Below, in pieces: positions 1 through 13,099 of a stretch of DNA of 64,000 nt (positions are counted from its first letter, which is position 1; each line of letters begins with the position of its first letter). The stretch comes from Mytilus trossulus. Its lineage: Eukaryota > Mollusca > Bivalvia > Mytilida > Mytilidae. The notes beneath the pieces were generated by a model. The model was not told the origin of the DNA, did no database searches, and saw only the letters and a program-made list of their open reading frames with translations. The stretch covers positions 59,130,110 to 59,194,109 of the forward strand of contig NC_086384.1 in assembly GCF_036588685.1 (NCBI RefSeq). Reading direction: 5' to 3'. The translations under genes were made by a program, and so were the position numbers.

Positions 1-747
1 AATCGTATAAGATATCAACTGAAATCTGATGAAAATGTGAATAAAGTTTGACCAAAGAGTAAAATGTCTGATATATAAAAGAGCAGTAGTTATATGTTCA
101 TTTGTACCTGCATATATACAAGTGTAAGTTGTGAGAAACAGTTGTAAATAAGTATTGACTTCATTTTGTACGTCTGAGAAACTATGAATGAGTTGTAAAG
201 ATCATTTCACAAAATCATATTGAATTTTCACATTTCAAACCCTAATTAGACATTAAAGAGCAGAAATATTTCATTCAAGCTTCCGAAGAAATGAAGAAAA
301 AAACACAAACGAGGATAATTTGTATAAACCCGTTTGAGCAAAATTTTTATATTTACCTGTTTGTGTAGAAGGTACGTCCACTGAATCTATATTTTTGTAA
401 GACTGATATATACTATATTATATGAGATTTTTAATAACAATATACTGTAAAACTTGAATCTCTTTCATTTGTTTCCAAAACTTCAAATATTGTTAGACGA
501 TCAATATAATTTAACCAGACTCAAAATCAATGGACAAATTTACAAAAGAGCCTTCTAACGGGGTTTTTGATTATGATTATGGCCGTTTACAATAGTGATT
601 ACCAGACCACATATTTCAAGATTTTTTGTTTAAAAAGAATTAATGATTATGTCATAATATTGGCAAAACATTATGTAAAACTTGAACACCAGCCCTCATG
701 AGGGACCTCACAAAAACAAAACGTGATTATGTTTATGACGTACTTAC
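1..747. other. Probable intron of the MIB-type gene
   Basis: AT-rich sequence downstream of the last visible MIB exon, which ends at a GTAAGTAC donor. I see no further exon, RNA gene or clear repeat here. The next coding exon must lie off the left edge. Confidence 0.6.
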
Positions 748-5055
<4,308 letters not shown>

Positions 5056-5204
5056 GACTCACATTGACAACCTGTTGATTACAGAATTATCGATTACAAA
5101 ATCTAATTGTAGAACCGTTTTATAGGTGTTTAAATTGGCTGTTTTCTGGTATTTGGTAAGACCGTTTACATTTTCTATCATATTACTTATAAATGTATAA
5201 TGAT

Positions 5205-5440
5205 GTTAGGGTGGCTGAGTGGTCTGAGTAGTTACTACTGTAATCACTACTCGGTCTAAACTGAGGTTGTGAGTTCGAACCCCGGTCGTGCATTTGCACT
5301 CGACTCCAAGCCTAATAATTGACTAGGATTGTCAGTTTGCCTATCGGAGGTAGATGGTTTTCTTCGGACACTCCAGCTTCTTCGACCAATAAAAACAAAA
5401 TGGCCAAAACATTGTGGCGTTAAAACACAAAAAATCAAAA
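5205..5440 (+). mobile_element. tRNA-derived SINE
   Basis: The head resembles a tRNA gene: an A-box-like TGGCTGAGTGG and a B-box-like GAGTTCGAACCCC. It is followed by the body 'ggtttt-ct-cggacactccagcttc...ccaataaaaac' and 'gtggcgttaaaacac', which I recognise from molluscan SINEs. The non-tRNA body argues against a functional tRNA gene. It lies upstream of the MIB start codon. Confidence 0.8.
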
Positions 5441-6764
5441 GATAAATACTGACATTAATCGGTTCGACAATTTTAATTAAAGTAATAATTAATCTGTGTT
5501 CTCCAATTATTGCACATGTTGAAAACTTTAGAAGACTTACATGTAAATTAAGTATTTTTCTTCTTACCTTTAAGTAACATTGTTTTAGTGAATGTGAAGA
5601 TTTTTTACTATGATGTATGCCCTGTAAATAATATTCAAAACTTTCTTAAAACTTTATTAATAACCTTAAGCTATAAATTGGGACACATTTTTAATGTACA
5701 TAGAAGTTATTATTATTATTTTTGCAGGGATTTAACTGTATATATATATTTTTTAATGTAATTTTTAATTAGTTATGTTTTCACTGAATAATTAATTATA
5801 TAAGGGTTTAACCAACTTTAATTTAGTAAGGTTTAAGGTTGGTGTACTTCAACTATTGGAGGAAGTTATAGAGGAAAGTATTGACTTTCGTCTTTGTTGG
5901 CGACTCAATATTTACGCATATGTTTTGCTAACTGGTGTTTTGTGAAGAAGAAAAATTATAACAGATACGTAATTCAATGAGCTTTGATTTACTCTTAGTT
6001 CTCTATAATTTGAAGTATGTAGGGTTATCAAGAAATAGGGGAATGTTAATATGCAAGTTTCCAGTTTTTTTCACAAATAAACATTAATTAAATCAGCGTG
6101 TGAATCAACGCTGATCATTACTGTTGTAAACAAGTTATAAACAGTGTTGCAAATACAAATGTTATTTTAATGTCAAAGCAAAAAAAATATATCAAAGGAA
6201 ACTAATTAGCCCAAAAAAAATATTTAAATCTGAAATAAGATATTGTATAGTTACATTTTAACAGACGTCGTGAAGATTTACATTAACTGTGCCAACTTTA
6301 CTGAACCAGAGGACCTTTTTAACATTTAAATAATTCTGTTCAGTGACCTCGAAGTCGAAATATTTTTAAAACATTTAGAAGTTTATCATTCTATCTTTTG
6401 ATTTGAAATATTTATAATTCTTATATCGTATTAATAATTTAGACACGACGTATTATATTGTAATAGTAATAATAGCAGTAACACGAGACGTCTGTGACAG
6501 TCTATATATAATCAATAAGATCGTGTTTAGTTTATAGGAACGCCACATGTACTTGGTTAGTACATGTACCAAACATAAACATTTAAAAAACTTGAACAAA
6601 GCTTACAAAATAAATATTTGTTTCAGTTTGAGTTTGTTGGTTGGTGACAAAAAAGGTATTACAAGATAAGTGACAGACGCGAAAGACGAAGTCCGGTTAA
6701 AAACAAATTCCTTGTAAACTCAGCACCAATATACGACTTGTAATCTTACTATAAATTCATGTAT
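5441..6764. other. Intergenic, no gene seen
   Basis: AT-rich sequence with short TATA and ATT runs. I found no coding exon, RNA gene or recognisable repeat. Confidence 0.5.
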
Positions 6765-6894
6765 CAGGGGCGGATCCAGCCATTTTAAAAAAGGGGGATT
6801 CCCAACCCAGGACAAAGGAGGAGGGGGGTTCCAACTATATGTCATCATTCAAATGCATTGATCGGCCAAAAAAAAGGGGAGTTCCAATCCCCGG

Positions 6895-6925
<31 letters not shown>

Positions 6926-6939
6926 TGGATCCGCCAATG
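6765..6939. mobile_element. GGCGGATCC MITE with long poly(C) tract
   Basis: The ends read CAGGGGCGGATCCAG and CTGGATCCGCCAATG. The interior matches the MITE at 2351-2484 in inverse orientation (shared 'caaatgcattgatc'). A run of 30 C occupies 6896-6925 just inside the right end, where the related copy has only short G and C runs. Confidence 0.8.
6896..6925. repeat. Poly(C) 30-mer
   Basis: Uninterrupted C run at the inner edge of a MITE terminal repeat. The length is probably polymorphic and difficult to sequence accurately. Confidence 0.95.
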
Positions 6940-7599
6940 TGTATTTACACAATATAAGTCTATATTTATAAAAATTATAGTAAGATAAGTGTTAACTTTT
7001 ACTTTTGCCATTTCATTTACATATACATGTAACATGTTATGTTACAATATCGATAACGTTCTTGTTGTTTAAAATTCTTATTAGATGTAATTTAATGATC
7101 GATGAAAACGTCATGGCTGGTTGATAAATGTTTTACGGAATATAATCTAATAAAGATTCAGTTTATTACCTTTTAAATTATATTCTAAAATTACACAACT
7201 CTTGCATATAGATTTCTACTTAAATTGCCACAATAATAAATAAATCTTGAGGATATATTTTAGCGACTAAATAAAAGAAACACAAGGACTTCTTAACTTT
7301 TTATAATAATGATGAAACAGAATAATTGAAATTTATATTTTACCCGACATTATCCCAGTCAAATAAATTTCCGTCATATAACAAACATTAACTTTGTTGA
7401 CAGTTTTAGAAAATAAGAAACCTTAGGCTTTCCACCACTGCATTTTCTTCTACTTTGGCGGTGCCAAGCCTGGTTTGAAACAACTAAAACAACAATCGTA
7501 CAAGATATAACCTCAAAACAATTACAACTGTTACAGCAATTGTACAATTGTTTAATTAATCCTAAAACAATCACGAATAGCAAGCAGGGAAAAATAGGT
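6940..7599. other. Intergenic, no gene seen
   Basis: AT-rich, with no supported feature apart from short direct matches. The small reading frames here lack splice or family support. Confidence 0.5.
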
Positions 7600-7850
7600 T
7601 TATTTGACAATAGACAATAGACAATACTTTATTAATAAACCTCAGACACATAGGTGTACAAGAGGACATCGTATATACACGTATACACATGTTTATACTC
7701 TATACATTCACACTAAACATAATAATGCTACATACATGAGAGAATATAGCAAATGTCAATTTACAAACTACCATAACTTTCAACTAAAAACCAACATAAA
7801 TCACAAGTATCGTGTAAGAATTTTTTTAAATATTGCTAAGTTTTTGTAAA
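7600..7850 (-). mobile_element. Probable LINE 3' end
   Basis: Read on the minus strand, the right boundary carries AATAAAGTATTGTC followed by repeats of TATTGTC. This resembles the short tandem 3' termini of non-LTR retrotransposons. Upstream is 'gtcctcttgtacacctatg'. No reading frame of the element remains. Confidence 0.45.
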
Positions 7851-8510
7851 GTTCAACATGACAAAATGTTAAAAGCTGTTTCAATTTGTACTCCGTTGGA
7901 TTTGCAGTATAATATTGTGGAATATATTTATTTCTAAGCAGATCTAAAGACAAAAAATTATAAGCAAATCAAAAGCGAAACTGAAAAACAATAATTGTTA
8001 AAGAAAATGTACAGATGGTTTGTGTTGCATTACTCATGTTACTTCTTACACCATGTATTTAATGTCAGTTTGAAGCCTTTACAGGTCTCAGTTACAGGTA
8101 ACAATATTTTATTAAAAGGTACAAATCTGTATGATTTTTTTTGATTTTTTTGTGTAAAATTTGCTTGTTCATATCATCCAAATTTATAAAATATATCTAA
8201 TATTTTTAATATTTTTTAAATTTACCTTTCTTTGTGAAGTTTAAAATTCAGAATAAACTTAATCCAGCATTAATATAACATTTTTTAAAACGAAAGCAAA
8301 AATTGGAAAACCAAAAATGATTGAGGAAGTTAATTGGCAAGTATCCAGTTTATCTATTTAATACCCTTGACCCGGAAATTATCCTTTGTTATTTATACAA
8401 TTTTAAATGGTAAGATAAATTGTTTATTTTAATACATTTGTAGCGAATGTAAGGGTTTGTTTATGATTTAAATTAGAAAGTGACGAGACGGTAATTTTTT
8501 TGTCACACTT
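7851..8510. other. Intergenic, no gene seen
   Basis: Low-complexity AT-rich sequence without recognised features. Confidence 0.5.
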
Positions 8511-8513
8511 TAA

Positions 8514-8568
8514 ATATGTCTGTTTTGTTGTTGGGATGTACAATTAGGCAGCAACCATTTGATTGTTT

Positions 8569-8607
<39 letters not shown>

Positions 8608-8640
8608 CTATGGATTTTTTTCCCGAACAAAACAATCTAT
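8514..8640. mobile_element. Rearranged copy of the GCAGCAACC MITE with a 37-nt poly(G)
   Basis: The left end (ttaGGCAGCAACCATTTGATT) and its flank are the same as at 10297-10345. The G6 motif inside the MITE end has become 37 G at 8571-8607, followed by GGGGGGCTATGG, which is the inner sequence of the opposite MITE end. The right terminus is missing; sequence passes into a family-3 retroelement tail. Confidence 0.65.
8571..8607. repeat. Poly(G) 37-mer
   Basis: Uninterrupted G run inside the rearranged MITE. Such a tract can form G-quadruplexes and may be mis-sized in the assembly. Confidence 0.95.
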
Positions 8641-8706
8641 TTTTTTGCCACATGTGGAGCAGGATCTGCTTACCCTTCCGGAGCACCTGAGATCACCCCT
8701 AGTTTT
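8640..8706 (+). mobile_element. Fragment of family-3 retroelement tail
   Basis: Contains 'gccacatgtggagcaggatc' and 'ccggagcacctgagatcacc', identical to the 3' untranslated part of the reverse-transcriptase element at 25735-27227. It joins abruptly to the first 354-bp ribozyme unit. Confidence 0.8.
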
Positions 8707-9029
8707 CATCAGTGACGCTCTTATCAAAATATTTATAAAGCCAAACAAGTAAAAAGTTGAAGAGCATTGAGGATCAAAAATTCCAAAAAATTGTGCCAAA
8801 TACGGCTAAGGTAATCTATGCCTGGGATAAGAAAATCCTTAGTTTTTCGAAAATTCAAAGTTTTGTAAACAGGAAATTTATAAAAATGACCACATTATTG
8901 ATATTCATGTCAACACCGAAGTGTTGACTACTGGGCTGGTGATACCCTCGGGGACGAAACGTCCACCAGCAGTGGCATCGACCCAGTGGTGTAAATAGTT
9001 ATCAAAGGTACCAGGATTATAATTTAGTA

Positions 9030-9074
9030 CGCCAGACGCGTGTTTCGTCTACACAAGACTCGTCAGTGACGCTC
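9030..9074 (-). ncRNA. Type I hammerhead ribozyme (unit 1/2 junction)
   Basis: On the minus strand: CUGACGA core box, stem II GUCU/AGAC with loop UGUGU, GAAA box, a very short stem III (ACACGCGU), then GUC before the predicted cut, and UGGCG, which pairs with CGUCA upstream to form stem I. All invariant core positions are present. Stem III has a mismatch. Confidence 0.85.
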
Positions 9075-9383
9075 TTATCAAAATATTTATAAAGCCAAAC
9101 AAGTAAAAAGTTGAAGAGCATTGAGGATCAAAAATTCCAAAAAATTGTGCCAAATACGGCTAAGGTAATCTATGCCTGGGATAAGAAAATCCTTAGTTTT
9201 TCGAAAATTCAAAGTTTTGTAAACAGGAAATTTATAAAAATGACCACATTATTGATATTCATGTCAACACCGAAGTGTTGACTACTGGGCTGTTGATACC
9301 CTCGGGGACGAAACGTTCACCAGCAGTGGCATCGACCCAGTGGTGTAAATAGTTATCAAAGGTACCAGGATTATAATTTAGTA

Positions 9384-9428
9384 CGCCAGACGCGTGTTTC
9401 GTCTACACAAGACTCGTCAGTGACGCTC
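9384..9428 (-). ncRNA. Type I hammerhead ribozyme (unit 2/3 junction)
   Basis: Same sequence as the motif 354 bp upstream, with intact core boxes CUGACGA, GAAA and GUC. The two ribozymes bracket one complete unit. Confidence 0.85.
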
Positions 9429-9738
9429 TTATCAAAATATTTATAAAGCCAAACAAGTAAAAAGTTGAAGAGCATTGAGGATCAAACATTCCAAAAAATT
9501 GTGCCAAATACGGCTAAGGTAATCTATGCCTGGGATAAGAAAATCCTTAGTTTTTCGAAAATTCAAAGTTTTGTAAACAGGAAATTTATAAAAATGACCA
9601 CATTATTGATATTCATGTCAACACCGAAGTGTTGACTACTGGACTGTTGATACCCTCGGGGACGAAACGTTCACCAGCAGTGGCATCGACCCAGTGGTGT
9701 AAATAGTTATCAAAGGTACCAGGATTATAATTTAGTAC

Positions 9739-10085
9739 GTATAACCGTTTCACAAATGATATCTGATATGTTCCTTACGTCGTAAGTGTAATCCCCTTCC
9801 CTTTCATGAATGTGACCTACCGAATTAGACTATGTACCGGATTTGTTATCACATAAGCAACACGACGGGTGCCACATGTGGAGCAGGATCTGCTTACCCT
9901 TCCGGAGCACCTAAGATCACTCCTAGTTTTATGTTGGGTTCGTGTTGTTTATTCTTAAGTTTTCTATGTTGTGTCATGTGTACTATTGTTTTTCTGTTTG
10001 TCTTTTTCATTTTTACTCATGGTGTTGTCAGTTTGTTTTAGATTTATGAGTTTGACTATCCCTTTGGTATCTTCCGTCCCTCTTT
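9739..10085 (+). mobile_element. 5'-truncated family-3 reverse-transcriptase tail
   Basis: Begins ATAACCGTTTCACAAATG and reads the last codons of the reverse transcriptase (ITVSQMISDMFLTS then TAA), then the 3' untranslated part through 'ttggtatcttccgtccctctttt'. The 5' break is at the same nucleotide as in the copy at 24729. Confidence 0.85.
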
Positions 10086-10279
10086 TAAATAATAACTATA
10101 TTTTTTTTGTAATTTAGTATGAAAATATCGAGATACAAAATGACAATGATAAAACAACCTATTGACATAATTTCAATGGCTATATGCGCTATTTGTGCAC
10201 ATGAATTTCTGCTGTTCTCTTTTGACACACTTCATCCTGTATCAACATTAACCTAATTGCATGTTCAGCGCTTTCAAAC

Positions 10280-11040
10280 AGGTATAATTCACTAAGTGTC
10301 TGTTTTGTTGTTGGGATGTACAATTAGGCAGCAACCATTTGATTATCGGGGGGATTTTTTTCCCGAACAAACTTTTTTTTGGCGACAAGTCGACAACAAT
10401 TTTTTTCTTTCAATTTCAGCATTACATATAGTGGCAGCTATGGGTGAAACAAACAATTCTTTTTTTCTCAGGGTTGAAAACAAATTATTTTTTTCTCCAA
10501 AAACTGGAAACAAACTTTTTTATCCAAAAAAAACCATAGCCCCCCAGAAAATCAAATGGTTGCTGCATTAGTACCCGGCCACGTCCGCTCTGTGTTTTTG
10601 TTAGATGTATTCTTATGTGTATCCATTTGATGAGTGAAGCCTTTTTCAACTGATTTTTATAGTTTGCTTTATGTTGTACAGTTACACCACTGATCCATGT
10701 TAGGGGAGAGTTGGACGCCCACTGACATGTTTAACCCCGCCACATTCTGTATGTGCCGGTTCGATGTCAGGAGCCTATAATTTAGTGGTTTTCGTTTGTT
10801 TGCTGTGGAACATATTTGCTTTTCGTTCATTAACTCGTACATGTTGTACATAGTTTAAGTCGTTAGCTTACACGTTTGATTTTTTTTAACATTTGTATAA
10901 TCGAGACCTTTTATAGCCAAGTATACGGTATGAGCTTTTCTCATTGTTGAAGCACTACGGTTGTCTTTAATTGATTATATCAACATCAATTGAACTTTGG
11001 AGTTAATTGTCTACTTGAAAATTATACCACCTTTTTTTTT
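10280..11040 (+). mobile_element. Family-1 retroelement tail, interrupted by a MITE
   Basis: Matches the copy at 17940-18425 ('gggatgta...agtacccggccacgtcc', 'tttaaccccgccacatt', 'ctcattgttgaag'). It is split by the MITE at 10327-10567, which makes the uninterrupted copy an empty-site control. Confidence 0.75.
10327..10567. mobile_element. 241-bp MITE with TTA target duplication (PIF/Harbinger-like)
   Basis: The ends GGCAGCAACCATTTGATT and its inverse (AATCAAATGGTTGCTGCA) flank a T-rich non-coding interior. TTA lies on both sides (10324-10326 and 10568-10570). The empty site is seen in the related repeat near 17962. A three-base TTA/TWA target is usual for PIF/Harbinger elements. Confidence 0.85.
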
Positions 11041-11377
11041 TAAATATTTGCCACTGAACGTTAAGCAATGAATTTCTACTTAATATGCTATTGAATGTTT
11101 TTCACCTCTCTTGAAAGCTGGAATGTTTTATTTTGTTTTATTATTTTACTGTAAATATGAAGAAAATGTACATGAAAAATAACACAGTGACTGTAACAAT
11201 TTCATTAGCCAGAAGAGCTTTTCTTCTACCTCATTGTGTACGCTCAAATCACGTCAATTGAAATACAGGGGTGTTTGAATACGTAGACACTTTGTAAGTT
11301 TTACTGTTGCTGTCAAGTATGTAAGGTTTTGATTGAGAATAGCGCTTTTATATGTGTTGATTTCAAACCTGATATAA

Positions 11378-11638
11378 TACATTAAAGGAAGCAGTGTAAC
11401 CGATTTTGTAGATGATAGCACAAAAGCACCACTACCGCCACCACCCCTACCCAAAGTGATTAAGGGAACCTGTGGAATAGAAATGTGTGTGCTCCGTCTG
11501 ACCAACCCTGCCAACGTTGTGCGTACGTTTGTCTATTGCGAATGTGCAAGCCCGGACAATTGGAACTGGGACGTTAACTCCGATGTTAGAGATTGCCAGG
11601 TTCTCTGTTCGTTAATGGATATTGCAATAACTCTATGA
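11378..11638 (+). CDS. Possible terminal exon of a cysteine-rich protein (unrecognised)
   Basis: An open frame runs from a TAA at 11375-11377 to TGA at 11636-11638, with no suitable ATG at its start. It would therefore have to be a 3' exon; a candidate acceptor (ttttgtag) ends at 11413. The encoded segment has a proline stretch (APLPPPPLPK) and then six cysteines in about 55 residues (GTCGIEMC, YCECASPDNWNWD, DCQVLCSL). Its base composition is more balanced than that of its surroundings. I do not recognise the family and saw no upstream exon. It could be chance or an element remnant. Confidence 0.3.
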   Translation, partial: YIKGSSVTDFVDDSTKAPLPPPPLPKVIKGTCGIEMCVLRLTNPANVVRTFVYCECASPDNWNWDVNSDVRDCQVLCSLMDIAITL

Positions 11639-11679
11639 GCGGTCCGCAGTTGGTCTGTTGCAATTATTTATTTTTATAT

Positions 11680-12550
11680 ATCTTCTTCAGAACCGTGGAA
11701 CAGAAGCAGTTACTTCTTACTTTTCTACAACACCTGATTATTATAACAGACGGACGTACATACATGTTTCTCGTTTCTCGTTTTTATATAGATTATAGAC
11801 CGTTGATTTTCTCGTTTGAATGGTTTTACGCTAGTAATTTTTGGGGCTCCTTTATACATGTAGCTTGCTGTTCGGTGTGAGCCTAGGCTCCGTGTTTAAG
11901 ACCGTACCTTAACCTATAATGGTTTGCTTTTATAATTGTGACTTGGATGGAGACTTGTTTTATTGTCACTCATACCACATCTTCCTATATCTATAAATGT
12001 AAATTAGTGTGACCTCTACTTTAGAATCCTGGAATAAAATCAGTTACTGCCTATCTTTGTAGAGCACATGAGGGGTGTTCTGAACCACGGACACACAGTT
12101 GAAAATGAGTATGCCCTCTTATTTAGAAAAGGGGAACAGAAACAGTAACTACCTACCGTCCTACCTCACCTAATTTATTTTGTGGACGGACGGACGGACA
12201 ACTAAAAACAAGTATGCCCTATACTTTAGATCCGTAAAATAGAAACAATTACTGTTTGTCAAGTTCTGTAACAGACAGACGGACAGCTAAAAATTAGTAA
12301 TTATAGCCTCTACTTTTAAACAATGGAACAGAGCCATTTCTGATGTTGACCGATCTACAGCACCTATAGATATAGGAAGATGTGGTGTGAGTGCCAATGA
12401 GACAACTCTCCTTGTTACGGACGGAGAGCCGTTACTGATGTAGACGAATCCCTTCTAGAACACATTACATTACATGAGTTGTGTTACGGAAGGATATATT
12501 ATATAGAAATTAGTATGCCCTCTTATTTAGAGAATTGGAACCGAAATGTT
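11680..12550. repeat. Diverged tandem repeat of about 125 bp, with inserted retroelement tails
   Basis: The pattern 'tatgccctctactttaga...ggaacagaaacagttact...cggacggacagctaaaaa' recurs at least five times with much divergence. A family-2 retroelement tail (about 11760-11998, plus) and a short minus-strand piece (about 12365-12412) interrupt it. Confidence 0.55.
11760..11998 (+). mobile_element. 5'-truncated family-2 retroelement tail
   Basis: Shares 'tttctcgtttctcgttt', 'gttcggtgtgagcc', 'aacctataatggttt' and the end 'accacatcttcctatatcta' with the 3' ends of the reverse-transcriptase copies at 19.9-22.0 kb and 42.0-43.7 kb. Confidence 0.8.
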
Positions 12551-13099
12551 TACTGCTGATACTTCTGATTTCAATACGGTTTTCGTTAACTTGGGTTCAT
12601 TTTAATGAATACTGTGTCGTCTTTGATGAGGTCTATATCATTCATGTCTGTCTATTTACAATGTTGTTGTATGAAATTTGTTTTTCATTGTTAGTTTTGA
12701 TGGACCACTGTAGCAGTACACTGTGCATAGATATGACAAACGAACTGAATAATTGAGGGTCTGGATGGGGTTAACATAATACAGAATAATGTTCAGAATT
12801 AAGGGTCAAAACAAATAAGAATAGAGAAAAATAGGCGGAATTCATTAAAAATAAAGAATAATGGCATTAAAAATGTAAGATTACTCTTATTAAAGAACCC
12901 CATATCCCAAACCTCACGATATACATGTATCGCTTTTTTTTCAACTTTGAATATTATAATACTAATAAGACAATAAGATATAATTTTATTTGCTGAACTT
13001 TATTTTTTATTAATTATATTGTTGAAATAGGCTAACTTCCAGTTGTCTTATCTTTCTTTTAGTCTTTATCTGAATGTTTCTCCTTTCATGGTTCACCAG
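12551..13099. other. Downstream flank of the 13.1-kb gene, no gene seen
   Basis: AT-rich sequence. On the minus strand this would include the 3' untranslated region of the neighbouring gene, but I could not fix a polyadenylation site. Confidence 0.4.

Larger units (their letters stand above)
8710..9738 (-). mobile_element. Retrozyme-like tandem array: three 354-bp hammerhead-ribozyme units
   Basis: Near-identical units start at 8710, 9064 and 9418 (period 354). Read on the minus strand, each unit junction carries a type I hammerhead ribozyme, so a transcript would cut itself into 354-nt monomers. Each unit also has a GTCAACAC-TTCG-GTGTTGAC hairpin (first at 8909-8928). The units have no reading frame. 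Known retrozymes are non-autonomous, Penelope-related repeats of this size that yield circular RNA. Both array ends fall close to the ribozyme cleavage point, as expected if the inserted template was a processed multimer. The right end joins a family-3 reverse-transcriptase tail. Confidence 0.85.

Noticed and set aside
5212-5290. Functional tRNA gene
   Set aside because: A- and B-box-like sequences are present but are followed by a SINE body; no proper acceptor-stem pairing was seen.
8516-8752. Glycine-rich frame through the poly(G) run
   Set aside because: Caused by the G homopolymer in a rearranged MITE.
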